A stretch of DNA of 64,000 bases from Umezawaea sp049997955 (GTDB taxonomy: Bacteria > Actinomycetota > Actinomycetes > Mycobacteriales > Pseudonocardiaceae), in NCBI GenBank assembly GCA_049997955.1, contig JAEBDY010000001.1, positions 620,001-684,000 of the forward strand, read 5' to 3'. Under the pieces are notes generated by a model. The model did no database searches, had not been told where the DNA came from, and saw only the letters and a program-made list of their open reading frames with translations. Shown here piece by piece: positions 49,458-57,377 of this stretch (position 1 is the first letter of the stretch; every line of letters starts with the position of its first letter). The translations under genes and the position numbers were made by a program.

Positions 49458-49850
49458 GTGGTCGAGTTCCGCATCGACAAGGCGAGCGGCCTCCCGGCGT
49501 ACCTCCAGCTCGCCAGGCAGGTCAGGGAGGCGTTGCGGCTCGGCTGGCTGAAGCCGGGCGACCGGCTGCCGACCGTGCGCGACGTCGTCGCGACGAGCGG
49601 GGTGAACGCCAACACCGTGCTGAAGGCCTACCGCGAGCTGGAACGCGCGGGCCTGCTGGAGGCGCGGCAGGGATCGGGGACGTTCGTGAAGGCCACCCTG
49701 GGATCGGTCGATCCCGAGGTGATGGAGCGGGTGCGCGCGAAGCTCGTCGACTGGGTGGACGAGGCGCGCGCCGCCGGACTGGAGAACGAGGACATCGACG
49801 CGCTGGTCGGGTCGGTGCTCGCCGAGGGGGAGAGGATCGAGGTGCCATGA
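49458..49850 (+). CDS. GntR-family (YtrA subfamily) repressor
   Basis: The 130-residue product has a winged helix at residues about 5-72 (GLPAYLQLARQVREALRLGWLKPGDRLPTVRDVV in parts; NANTVLKAYRELERAGLLEARQGSGTFV in parts) and a short C-terminal helical tail, the size of YtrA-type regulators. These usually repress a downstream ABC exporter. GTG 49458 follows GGAGG closely; GTG 49437 is an alternative but lies over the operator. The stop overlaps the ATPase start (ATGA), placing regulator, ATPase and permease in one operon. Confidence 0.92.
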   Translation: MVEFRIDKASGLPAYLQLARQVREALRLGWLKPGDRLPTVRDVVATSGVNANTVLKAYRELERAGLLEARQGSGTFVKATLGSVDPEVMERVRAKLVDWVDEARAAGLENEDIDALVGSVLAEGERIEVP

Positions 49851-50707
49851 CGGCTGTGGTGGAAACCGCCGACATCGCCGTGCGGGCGAAGGGGCTGGGC
49901 AAGAGGTACCGGCGGACGGACGCGTTGCGGGACTGCGGGTTCGACCTGCCCGCTGGCCGGGTCGCCGCGCTGGTGGGCGCCAACGGCGCTGGCAAGACGA
50001 CCCTGCTGACCGTCCTTTCCGGACTGCTCAGGGCGGACGAGGGCGAGGTGGTGTTCCGCGAGGGCGAGCGGATCGCCTTCGTGGCGCAGGAGAAGCCGGT
50101 CTACCGGTCCTTCACGCCGAAGGCGATGCTCCAGCTGGGCGCACGCCTCAACCTGGTGTGGGACCAGGCGCGCGCGCAGTCGTGGCTGGAGCGGTTCGAC
50201 ATCCCGCTGGACCGCAGGTGCGGGCAGCTCTCCGGCGGCCAGCGCACGCAGGTCGCGCTGGCCGTGGCGATCGGTTCGCGGCCGTCGCTGCTGCTGCTCG
50301 ACGAGCCGCTGTCGGACCTGGACCCGTTGGCGCGCACCGAGGTGATGCGGGAACTGCTCGGCGAGGTCGCCGAGTCCGGGACGACCGTGATCCTGTCGAC
50401 GCACATCGTCACCGAGCTGGCGGGGGTGGCCGACCACCTGTTGTTGCTGGCGCACGGCAAGCTGCTCGTCGGCGGCGACCTGGACGAGCTGCTGGCGGCG
50501 CACGTGATGGTGGTGGGACCGCGGGCGGACGAGCCGCCGGTGGAGGGGGAAGTGCTGTGGGACAAGCACTCGGACGGCCAGTCGCTGTTCCTGGTGCGGG
50601 TGTCGTCCACGCCAGCGGTGTCCGCACCGTGGGTGGTGCGGCCGGTGACGCTGGAGGACTACGTGCTGGCACGCCTGTCGGCCACGCGCAAGGGGGGTTC
50701 GGCATGA
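49847..50707 (+). CDS. ABC transporter ATP-binding protein
   Basis: The 286-residue product has Walker A GANGAGKTTLL (about 44-54), a Q-loop region FVAQEKPVYRS, signature LSGGQRTQVALA (about 130-141), Walker B LLLLDEPLSDLDP (about 152-164) and the switch His in VILSTHIVTEL. The C-terminal 60 residues are a non-catalytic extension as in YtrB/CcmA-type exporters. ATG 49847 overlaps the regulator stop; its own stop overlaps the permease ATG. It energises the permease encoded next; cargo is unknown, though cell-envelope antibiotics often induce such operons. Confidence 0.94.
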   Translation: MTAVVETADIAVRAKGLGKRYRRTDALRDCGFDLPAGRVAALVGANGAGKTTLLTVLSGLLRADEGEVVFREGERIAFVAQEKPVYRSFTPKAMLQLGARLNLVWDQARAQSWLERFDIPLDRRCGQLSGGQRTQVALAVAIGSRPSLLLLDEPLSDLDPLARTEVMRELLGEVAESGTTVILSTHIVTELAGVADHLLLLAHGKLLVGGDLDELLAAHVMVVGPRADEPPVEGEVLWDKHSDGQSLFLVRVSSTPAVSAPWVVRPVTLEDYVLARLSATRKGGSA

Positions 50708-51642
50708 CCACGGTGACGAAACCGCGGGTGAGCTGGGGAGACCTGCTCTGGGTGGCGTGGCGCAGGCACCGCGCGGTGGTCCTGGTGACAGCTGGCCTGG
50801 TCGCCGCCGCCGCGGCGGTGATGGTGTTCGCGGGGGTGGCGACGGACCAGGAGCTGAGTTCGTTGCCCGCTTTCTACTTCCGGCTGCTCTGGGATCCCCT
50901 GTACTTCAACCTGCTCTTCGGCGCGGCCGTCGCGGTGTTCTGGGGGGCGCCGCTCCTGGCTCGGGAGCACGAGGCGCGGACGAACCTCGTCGTGTGGGGG
51001 CAGGACGTTCGGGGCACCCGCTGGCTGGCCGGTCAGGTCGCACTGCTCGGGGTCGCCGCGACCGCCTTCGCCACGGTGGTGTGGCTGTCGACGGAGGACA
51101 TGGTCAACAGCCTGCGCGAGGCGAGTGGGAACAGGTTCAACCAGCCGTTCACCGCCTGGTTCGAGGTCGCTCCGCAGGTGCAGATCGGGCACACCCTGTT
51201 CGGCTTCGCCCTGGGCGTGGCGGCGGGCGCGGTCACCCGGCGGGTGCTGCCCGCGATGGCGCTCGCGCTGATCGGGTTCACCGTCGTGCGGATGGTGGTC
51301 GTCCAGTGGGTTCGGGCGTACTACCTGCCGCCGGTGCGCACGTTCCAGCCGTGGGACTCGCCGTACGAGGGCCAGGTCCCCGACTACGCCCTCTACGTCG
51401 CGAACGGCAACGCCGACGCGAACGGCGTCCCGATCGTCGACCAGAACGTGGATTGCCGCGGCGGGTGGGACGCGCAGGTCGAATGCCTCAAGGCCAACGG
51501 GGTGGCCGGGACCTACTCCGACTTCCAGCCGCTGGAGCGGCTCGGGTTGTTCCAGTGGATCGAGGCCGGGATCTTCCTCGTCCTCGCGGCGGCGCTGCTG
51601 GTGCTGGCCTGGTCCTGGGTCAAGCGGGCCCACCGGGTGTAG
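50704..51642 (+). CDS. ABC transporter permease
   Basis: The predicted 312-residue protein has about six membrane helices: VVLVTAGLVAAAAAVMVFAG, LYFNLLFGAAVAVFWGAPLL, ALLGVAATAFATVVWLS, GFALGVAAGAVTRRVLPAMALALIGF (two helices) and IFLVLAAALLVLAWSW near the end. A polar loop of about 75 residues between the last two helices (VRTFQPWDSPYEGQ to LERLGLF) is probably extracytoplasmic and contains two cysteines. ATG 50704 overlaps the ATPase stop. It belongs to the ABC-2-like exporter type. The substrate is not predictable. Confidence 0.9.
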   Translation: MTTVTKPRVSWGDLLWVAWRRHRAVVLVTAGLVAAAAAVMVFAGVATDQELSSLPAFYFRLLWDPLYFNLLFGAAVAVFWGAPLLAREHEARTNLVVWGQDVRGTRWLAGQVALLGVAATAFATVVWLSTEDMVNSLREASGNRFNQPFTAWFEVAPQVQIGHTLFGFALGVAAGAVTRRVLPAMALALIGFTVVRMVVVQWVRAYYLPPVRTFQPWDSPYEGQVPDYALYVANGNADANGVPIVDQNVDCRGGWDAQVECLKANGVAGTYSDFQPLERLGLFQWIEAGIFLVLAAALLVLAWSWVKRAHRV

Positions 51643-51686
51643 CCGGTGTCGGGAGTCCACGTTTGTGCAGGTAGAGTGACCGTCCC

Positions 51687-52886
51687 GTGGACTCCCGTAC
51701 CGGCCTTCCCGTTGTCGGAATGATCGGCGGCGGCCAGCTCGCCCGCATGACGCACCAGGCGGCAATCCCGCTCGGCCAGTCGTTGCGCGTGCTCGCCGTC
51801 TCCGACTCCGATCCCGCCGCGCTCGTCGCGCGCGACGTCGTGCTCGGCACGCACACCGACCTGGACGCGTTGCGCGCGTTCGCCAAGGGCTGCGAGGTGG
51901 TCACGTTCGACCACGAGCACGTGCCCGGCGAGCACCTGCGGACCCTGGTCGCCGAGGGGGTGAAGGTGCACCCCGGCCCCGAGGCGCTGATCCACGCGCA
52001 GGACAAGCTGGTGATGCGCCGCAAGCTCTCCGCCATGGGGCTGCCCGTCCCCCCGTTCGCCGAGGTGAACTCCCCGGCCGACGCGCTCGGGTTCGGCGCG
52101 GAGCACGGCTGGCCGTGCGTGCTCAAGGCCGTGCGCGGCGGGTACGACGGCAAGGGCGTGTGGATGCTGAACACGCCGCACAGCGCGCAGACCGTCGTGG
52201 ACGAGCTGCTGGCCGCCGGGACGCCGCTGATGGTCGAGCAGTGCGTGCCGATGCGCCGCGAGCTGGCCGCGCTGGTGGCGCGGTCGCCGTTCGGCCAGGG
52301 CGCCGCGTGGCCGCTGGTCGAGACCGTGCAGTCCGAGGGCATCTGCGTCGAGGTGCTGGCCCCCGCTCCGGACGTCGACCCCGGTGTCGCCGAGGCCGCG
52401 CAGGAGTTGGCGCTGCGGGTCGCCGAGGAGCTGGGCGTCGTCGGCCTGCTGGCCGTGGAGCTGTTCGAGACGGCGGACGGCGTGGTGGTGAACGAGCTGG
52501 CCATGCGCCCGCACAACTCCGGCCACTGGACCATCGAGGGCTCGCGCACCTCGCAGTTCGAGCAGCACCTCCGGGCCGTGCTCGACTACCCGCTCGGTGT
52601 CACCGACCTCGCCGCTCCCGCCGTCGTGATGGCGAACGTCCTCGGCGCTCAGGACGCGCCGAAGATGGGTCCCGACGAGCGGCTGCACCACCTGTTCGCC
52701 CGGTTCCCCGACGCGCACGTGCACCTGTACGGCAAGGCGGAGCGGCCGGGCCGCAAGATCGGCCACGTGACGCTGCTCGGGGAGCGGATGGAGGACGTGC
52801 GCGAGCGGGCGAGGCTCGCCGCGCACTGGCTGTCCGACGGCGTGTGGCTGGACGGGTACGACATCCACGGAGGGCAGCAGCAGTGA
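51687..52886 (+). CDS. purK: 5-(carboxyamino)imidazole ribonucleotide synthase
   Basis: It carboxylates AIR with bicarbonate and ATP to N5-CAIR in purine synthesis. The 399-residue ATP-grasp protein has VGMIGGGQLARMTHQAA at the N-terminus, FDHEHVPGEHL, LKAVRGGYDGKGVW in the ATP-grasp domain and NELAMRPHNSGHWTIEG with the catalytic region. GTG 51687 has TAGAGT (51672-51677) nine bases upstream and no Shine-Dalgarno, so its mRNA may be nearly leaderless. The stop overlaps purE (GTGA). The pair matches Rv3276c-Rv3275c in M. tuberculosis. Confidence 0.96.
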   Translation: MDSRTGLPVVGMIGGGQLARMTHQAAIPLGQSLRVLAVSDSDPAALVARDVVLGTHTDLDALRAFAKGCEVVTFDHEHVPGEHLRTLVAEGVKVHPGPEALIHAQDKLVMRRKLSAMGLPVPPFAEVNSPADALGFGAEHGWPCVLKAVRGGYDGKGVWMLNTPHSAQTVVDELLAAGTPLMVEQCVPMRRELAALVARSPFGQGAAWPLVETVQSEGICVEVLAPAPDVDPGVAEAAQELALRVAEELGVVGLLAVELFETADGVVVNELAMRPHNSGHWTIEGSRTSQFEQHLRAVLDYPLGVTDLAAPAVVMANVLGAQDAPKMGPDERLHHLFARFPDAHVHLYGKAERPGRKIGHVTLLGERMEDVRERARLAAHWLSDGVWLDGYDIHGGQQQ

Positions 52887-53371
52887 CGCAGGTCGGCGTG
52901 ATCATGGGAAGCGACTCGGACTGGCCGGTGATGAAGGCCGCCGCCGAGGCGCTCGCCGAGTTCGACGTGCCCTACGAGGTGAGCGTGGTCTCGGCGCACC
53001 GGACCCCGCAGCGGATGATCGACTACGCGCGGTCGGCCGCCGGTCGCGGCCTGCGGGTGATCATCGCGGGCGCGGGCGGTGCCGCCCACCTGCCCGGCAT
53101 GGTCGCCTCCACCACCGTGCTGCCGGTCATCGGCGTGCCAGTGCCGCTCAAGTACCTGGACGGCATGGACTCGCTGCTGTCGATCGTGCAGATGCCCGCG
53201 GGCATCCCGGTCGCCACGATGGCCGTCGGCGGCGCCCGCAACGCGGGCCTGCTGGCCGTGCGCATCCTCGCCGCGTCGGACCCGGCCCTCCAGGAGCGCA
53301 TCGCGGTGTTCCAGTCCGACCTGGAACAGATGGTGCTCGACAAGGACGCGGCGCTGCAGAAGGCGCTCTAG
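52883..53371 (+). CDS. purE: N5-carboxyaminoimidazole ribonucleotide mutase
   Basis: It converts N5-CAIR to CAIR, the step after PurK. The 162-residue product has the family signature GVIMGSDSDWPVM near the N-terminus, VSAHRTPQRM with the catalytic His, and AGAGGAAHLPGMVAS and GGARNAGLLAVRIL. GTG 52883 is preceded by GGAGGGCAG and overlaps the purK stop. Length and motifs are normal for class I PurE. A 20-bp hairpin follows the stop at once. Confidence 0.97.
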   Translation: MTQVGVIMGSDSDWPVMKAAAEALAEFDVPYEVSVVSAHRTPQRMIDYARSAAGRGLRVIIAGAGGAAHLPGMVASTTVLPVIGVPVPLKYLDGMDSLLSIVQMPAGIPVATMAVGGARNAGLLAVRILAASDPALQERIAVFQSDLEQMVLDKDAALQKAL

Positions 53372-53374
53372 TTC

Positions 53375-53416
53375 GCGCACGGGTGCCTTCCGACGTGTCG
53401 AAAGGCACCCGTGCGC
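53375..53416 (+). terminator. Terminator hairpin after purKE
   Basis: Arms 53375-53394 and 53397-53416 pair over 20 bases with one mismatch and a two-base loop, beginning four bases after the purE stop. Confidence 0.8.
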
Positions 53417-53471
53417 AGGGATGTGAACGCGCGCTAACATCGACCCAGTAGGCCCTACTGGGAGGTAACAA

Positions 53472-54635
53472 GTGGACCCGAGCTTCGGCACGTACCAGCT
53501 CGCCGAGGAGCACGACGCGCTGCGCGAGGCCGTCCGCTCGCTCGCCGACAAGGAGATCGCGCCCCACGCGGCCGACGTCGACGAGAACGAGCGCTTCCCG
53601 GTAGAGGCGCTCAACGCCCTGGTCAAGTCCGGTTTCGCCGCCGTGCACGTGCCCGAGGCGTACGACGGCCAGGGTGCGGACTCGGTCGCCACCTGCATCG
53701 TCATCGAGGAGGTCGCCCGCGTCTGCGCGTCCTCCTCCCTCATCCCGGCGGTCAACAAGCTCGGCACCATGCCGATCCTGCTGTCCGCGTCCGAGGAGCT
53801 GAAGCAGGTCGTCATGCCGTCCATCGCCTCCGGCGAGGCCATGGCGTCCTACGCGCTCAGCGAACGCGAGGCGGGTTCCGACACGGCGTCCATGCGCACC
53901 CGCGCGCTGCTGGACGGGGACCACTGGGTGCTCAACGGCACTAAGTGCTGGATCACCAACGCGGGCGAGTCCACCTGGTACACCGTCATGGCGGTCACCG
54001 ACCCCAAGGCGGAGAAGAAGTCCAACGGCATCTCGGCGTTCGTGGTGCACAAGGACGACCCCGGCTTCGTCGTGGGCTCCAAGGAGCGCAAGCTCGGCAT
54101 CAAGGGCTCACCCACCCGTGAGATCCACTTCGAGAACTGCGCGATCCCGGCGAACCGGATCATCGGCGAGCCCGGCACGGGCCTGAAGACCGCGCTCCGC
54201 ACCCTCGACCACACCCGCCCGACCATCGGCGCGCAGGCCGTCGGCATCGCGCAGGGCGCACTCGAAGCGGCCATCGCGTACGTCAAGGACCGCAAGCAGT
54301 TCGGCAAGGCCGTCGCCGAGTTCCAGGGCGTCCAGTTCATGCTGGCCGACATGGCGATGAAGATCGAGGCCGCCCGCCACATGGTCTACGTCGCCGCCGC
54401 CAAGGCCGAACGCGGCGAGCCCAACATCGGCTTCATCACCGCCGCCGCCAAGTGCTACGCCTCCGACGTCGCGATGGAGGTCACCACCGACGCCGTCCAG
54501 CTGTTCGGCGGCGCGGGCTACACCCGCGACTTCCCCGTGGAGCGGATGATGCGGGACGCGAAGATCACCCAGATCTACGAGGGCACGAACCAGATCCAGC
54601 GGGTCGTCATGTCCCGCGCCCTGCTCAAGGGCTAG
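53472..54635 (+). CDS. fadE25: Acyl-CoA dehydrogenase (FadE25-like)
   Basis: This FAD-dependent enzyme oxidises acyl-CoA to trans-2-enoyl-CoA in fatty acid or branched-chain acid breakdown. The 387-residue product has the N-terminal helical domain, MASYALSEREAGSD (signature 1) near residue 120, the beta domain with CWITNAG, and the C-terminal QLFGGAGYTRDFPVERMMRDAKITQIYEGTNQIQR (in parts), whose YEG Glu is the likely catalytic base. GTG 53472 follows GGAGGTAAC. It is next to purKE as in M. tuberculosis (Rv3274c). It probably shares pathways with the HMG-CoA lyase and carboxylase genes here. Confidence 0.95.
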   Translation: MDPSFGTYQLAEEHDALREAVRSLADKEIAPHAADVDENERFPVEALNALVKSGFAAVHVPEAYDGQGADSVATCIVIEEVARVCASSSLIPAVNKLGTMPILLSASEELKQVVMPSIASGEAMASYALSEREAGSDTASMRTRALLDGDHWVLNGTKCWITNAGESTWYTVMAVTDPKAEKKSNGISAFVVHKDDPGFVVGSKERKLGIKGSPTREIHFENCAIPANRIIGEPGTGLKTALRTLDHTRPTIGAQAVGIAQGALEAAIAYVKDRKQFGKAVAEFQGVQFMLADMAMKIEAARHMVYVAAAKAERGEPNIGFITAAAKCYASDVAMEVTTDAVQLFGGAGYTRDFPVERMMRDAKITQIYEGTNQIQRVVMSRALLKG

Positions 54636-54645
54636 ACCACTGTGG

Positions 54646-54674
54646 ACGGCCTGGGAGCACTGCTCCCGGGCCGT
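54646..54674 (+). terminator. Terminator hairpin after the acyl-CoA dehydrogenase gene
   Basis: ACGGCCTGGGAGCA (54646-54659) pairs with TGCTCCCGGGCCGT (54661-54674), one position being a G-U pair, with a single-base loop. It is followed by a weak TTCT stretch. Confidence 0.75.
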
Positions 54675-54797
54675 TCTCGTGCGCGGTGCGCAAACGCTTG
54701 CCCAATTCTGACAGCGTTTCGACAGCTTGGACCTGTCCGAAACAGTGTTTGCATTCCCTAGAATATCGTTCAAATCGAAACGAATCGGGGAGTGTTC

Positions 54798-55217
54798 ATG
54801 GAGCGCGTGCGGGATCTGGCTGCACTGATCGGACGACTGGGCGTGGGCGCGGTGTTCATCGCGCACGGCTGGCAGAAGTTCTTCGAGTACGGCATGGACG
54901 GCACGGCCGCGTCATTCGTGCAGATGGGCATCCCCATGGCCACGGCGTCCGCCTGGTTCGCGGCCGTCGTGGAGCTGGTGGGCGGGGCGATGCTGCTGGT
55001 CGGAGCCGCGCTGCCGGTGGTCGGTGTGCTGCTGGCCGCCAACATGGTCGGCGCGCTGGTGCTCGTGCACCTGCCGAACGGGATGCTGGCGCCCAACGGG
55101 TACCAGCTGGTGCTGGTGCTGGCGGTCGCCGCGTTGGCCCTCGGGTTCAACGGCGGGGCCTACTCGGTGGACCGGTTCCTGCCGAAGTCGCGGTCGCGGG
55201 AGTCCGTGCCCGCGTGA
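54798..55217 (+). CDS. DoxX-family membrane protein
   Basis: The 139-residue product has four hydrophobic helices (IGRLGVGAVFIAHGWQKFF; AWFAAVVELVGGAMLLVGAA; VGVLLAANMVGALVLVHL; YQLVLVLAVAALALGF), with the conserved GWQKF turn after TM1. DoxX relatives link membrane redox or thiol stress responses with sulfur metabolism. ATG 54798 has GGGGAG five bases upstream; an in-frame GTG at 54792 is less likely. The upstream region is unusually A/T-rich, with TAGAAT near 54759 as a candidate -10 and a palindrome AAACA-G-TGTTT at 54740-54750 that could be an operator. Confidence 0.9.
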   Translation: MERVRDLAALIGRLGVGAVFIAHGWQKFFEYGMDGTAASFVQMGIPMATASAWFAAVVELVGGAMLLVGAALPVVGVLLAANMVGALVLVHLPNGMLAPNGYQLVLVLAVAALALGFNGGAYSVDRFLPKSRSRESVPA

Positions 55218-55223
55218 GGTGGT

Positions 55224-55252
55224 GCCGTGGGGGCCGGGAAGGCCCCCACGGC
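55224..55252 (+). terminator. Terminator hairpin after doxX
   Basis: GCCGTGGGGGCC (55224-55235) and its exact complement (55241-55252) enclose a five-base loop, beginning seven bases after the doxX stop. The 3' arm abuts the -10-like TAACGT of the next gene. Confidence 0.8.
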
Positions 55253-55266
55253 TAACGTCCGCGCCC

Positions 55267-55851
55267 ATGGACAGCCGGATCAGGTCGCTGCTGCCGACCC
55301 TCCTGATCGACCTCGCACTGCCCGTCGGCGGGTACTACCTGCTGCGCCAGGTCGGCGTGAGCGAGTGGATCGCGCTCGCCGCGGGCGGTGCCGTGTCGGG
55401 GCTCGTGCTGGTGGTCGGGGTCGTGCGGAGCCGTCGGGTCGACGGGACCGCGGCGCTCATGTTCGGGCTGTTCGCGTTCGGGTTGCTGACGTTGTTCCTC
55501 ACGGGTGACGCGCGGTTCGTGATCGCCAAGGACTCGCTGATCAGCCTCGCGCTGGGACTGGTGTTCCTCGGGTCGCTGCTCGCCAGGAGGCCGCTGCTGC
55601 TGGCGTTCGTGGCGAAGACCGCGCCCGCGGTCGAGGAGCGGTACCGCGAGTCACCCGCGGTGCGGCGCACGGTCCGCTTCGCCACGCTCCTGTGGGGCGT
55701 GGGCCTGCTGGTCGACGCCGCGCTGCGGGTGCCGCTCGCCTACGCGCTGCCGGTCGACGTGATGGTGATCGGGTCACCGGCGCTGACCGTGGTCGTGGTC
55801 GCCGTGCTCGTCGTCATCACGCGGTCGTACGCCAAGCGCCAGCGCGACTGA
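55267..55851 (+). CDS. VC0807-like integral membrane protein
   Basis: The 194-residue product has about five to six hydrophobic helices, starting LLPTLLIDLALPVGGYYLLRQ and including WIALAAGGAVSGLVLVVGV, ALMFGLFAFGLLTLFLTGDARF and VDVMVIGSPALTVVVVAVLVVI. The LTGDARFVIAKDS segment between helices matches the VC0807 family, whose function is unknown. ATG 55267 is leaderless by context, with TAACGT (55253-55258) eight bases upstream. Its stop directly abuts the stop of the convergent SDR gene, leaving no intergenic space. Confidence 0.82.
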   Translation: MDSRIRSLLPTLLIDLALPVGGYYLLRQVGVSEWIALAAGGAVSGLVLVVGVVRSRRVDGTAALMFGLFAFGLLTLFLTGDARFVIAKDSLISLALGLVFLGSLLARRPLLLAFVAKTAPAVEERYRESPAVRRTVRFATLLWGVGLLVDAALRVPLAYALPVDVMVIGSPALTVVVVAVLVVITRSYAKRQRD

Positions 55852-56592
55852 CTAGGCCGCGAAGCCGCCGTCCACGTTGATCACCGCGCCGGTCGTGTAC
55901 CGGGAGTCCGGTCCGGCCAGGTGGGCGACGGTGCCCGCGATGTCGTCCGCCGTGGCGTAGTGGCCCAGCGCGGTGAAGCTCCGGATCGCGTCGGCCATCG
56001 GGCCGTCGGCCGGGTTCGCGGCGGTGTCCGTCGGGCCGGGGTGGACGAGGTTCACCGTGATGCCCCTCGGCCCCAGTTCTCGCGCGAGGCCCTTGGTCAG
56101 GCCGACGAGCGCCGTTTTGCTCATGGCGTACAGGCTGAAGCCGGGGAACGCCGCCCGCTCGGCCATGTTGCTGCCGATGCTGACGATCCGCCCGCCGTCG
56201 TTCATGTGGCGCACTGCCGCCCGCGCCGCCATGAACGGCGCCCGCACGTTCACCGCCACCGTGCGGTCGAACTCCTCGGGCCCCAAGTCCTCCAACGGGC
56301 CGAAGAGGAACACGGCCGCGTTGTTGACGAGGACGTCGAGCCTGCCGAACGCCGCGACCGCCCGTTCCACCGCGCCCGTCACGGCGTCGACGTCGGCGCT
56401 GTCCGCCTGGAGCGCCAGCCCGCGACGGCCCGCGGCCTCGATGCGGCGGACCACGGCCGCCGCGCTGTCCTCGTCCTGCTCGTAGGTCAGCACCACGTCG
56501 GCGCCTTCCCGTGCCAACCGCACGGCCACCGCGGCGCCGATGCCGCGGCTGCCGCCGGTGACCAGTGCGACCTTGCCCTCGATCTTGTTCAT
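55852..56592 (-). CDS. Short-chain dehydrogenase/reductase (SDR)
   Basis: This classical SDR has 246 residues: TGGSRGIGAAVAVRLA cofactor motif (about 12-27), LVNNAAV (about 88), catalytic Ser in IVSIGSN and Tyr-x-x-x-Lys in SLYAMSKTALVG (about 150), and a GAVINVDGGF C-terminus. The residue after the first strand suggests NADPH or NADH without clear preference. It resembles FabG-type 3-oxoacyl reductases and also glucose dehydrogenase-like enzymes, so the substrate is unknown. ATG 56592 has TGAGG upstream. It is not obviously co-transcribed with neighbours. Confidence 0.9.
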   Translation of the reverse strand: MNKIEGKVALVTGGSRGIGAAVAVRLAREGADVVLTYEQDEDSAAAVVRRIEAAGRRGLALQADSADVDAVTGAVERAVAAFGRLDVLVNNAAVFLFGPLEDLGPEEFDRTVAVNVRAPFMAARAAVRHMNDGGRIVSIGSNMAERAAFPGFSLYAMSKTALVGLTKGLARELGPRGITVNLVHPGPTDTAANPADGPMADAIRSFTALGHYATADDIAGTVAHLAGPDSRYTTGAVINVDGGFAA

Positions 56593-56647
56593 GACCTCAG
56601 CGTGGCCGAGGAGAAGTCCCCTGTCCGGCGGGAAAACGACGTGAGGC

Positions 56648-57364
56648 CTACGCCGCGCCGCCCAGCTCCAGGGTGGTCTTCTCGCTGATCCGCCTGGCGG
56701 GCAGCAGGTCGGCGTTCACGTTGCTGCACTGCACCAGCGAGCCGCCGCCCGCGAGCACGGCCAGCAGCCCGTTGAGGAGACCGTCCGGCTGGTTCCACTC
56801 CACAGTGGACAGGACGCGCGAGTCGACGTCGATGCCGAGGACCTCCGCGCGGGTGCGGGCCTCCGCGACGACGACGTCCACAGTGGACGTGCCGAGCGCC
56901 GGGGTGTCGCCGGGGGTGGGGCCGTACGGGGTGAAGTCGTCGCCGTGGACGCGGACGTCGTCGAGGAAGTCGACCGCGCCGCCCAGCTCCTGACCGCGCA
57001 GGCCGAGGCCCATCGGGTGCAGGGAGGCGACGGCGACCACGCCCGCGCCCGGAGCGAGGCCGCCGGGCACGACGAAGGCGACCTTGGCGCCGATCGGGTC
57101 GTCGGTCACGGTCGCGCCGCTCCACCACGCGCCGAGCAGCACGCCTGCGGTCTGCCAGTGCGCGGGCAGCAGCACGGCGACCCGGTCACCCGGCTCGACG
57201 TCGTGCTCGTCGCGCAGCCAGTTGGCGGTCTTCGCGGCCCAGTTGGCGATCGTCGCCCGCGACAGCTCGACCCGCGAGCCGTCCGCGTCGTCGTAGTGGG
57301 TGATCAGCGGTCGTCCAGGCCCGGCGGCCAGCAGCGGCGCGAACAGAGCTTCGGTGACGCTCAC
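56648..57364 (-). CDS. TIGR03089-family protein, half-length AMP-binding fold
   Basis: The 238-residue protein resembles the N-terminal half of ANL adenylate-forming enzymes (RPLITHYDDADGSRVELS, TIANWAAKTANWLRDE and DRVAVLLPAHWQTAGVLLGAWWSGA, given in part) but ends before the phosphate-binding loop and the C-terminal lid. That is the architecture of the actinobacterial TIGR03089 family (M. tuberculosis Rv3268), so it is not a truncation unique to this strain. Enzymatic adenylation is unlikely. GTG 57364 has AGGAGAT upstream. It lies beside the LCP genes, as Rv3268 lies beside Rv3267, suggesting a linked envelope function. Confidence 0.85.
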   Translation of the reverse strand: MSVTEALFAPLLAAGPGRPLITHYDDADGSRVELSRATIANWAAKTANWLRDEHDVEPGDRVAVLLPAHWQTAGVLLGAWWSGATVTDDPIGAKVAFVVPGGLAPGAGVVAVASLHPMGLGLRGQELGGAVDFLDDVRVHGDDFTPYGPTPGDTPALGTSTVDVVVAEARTRAEVLGIDVDSRVLSTVEWNQPDGLLNGLLAVLAGGGSLVQCSNVNADLLPARRISEKTTLELGGAA

Positions 57365-57377
57365 GGTGGTGCATCTC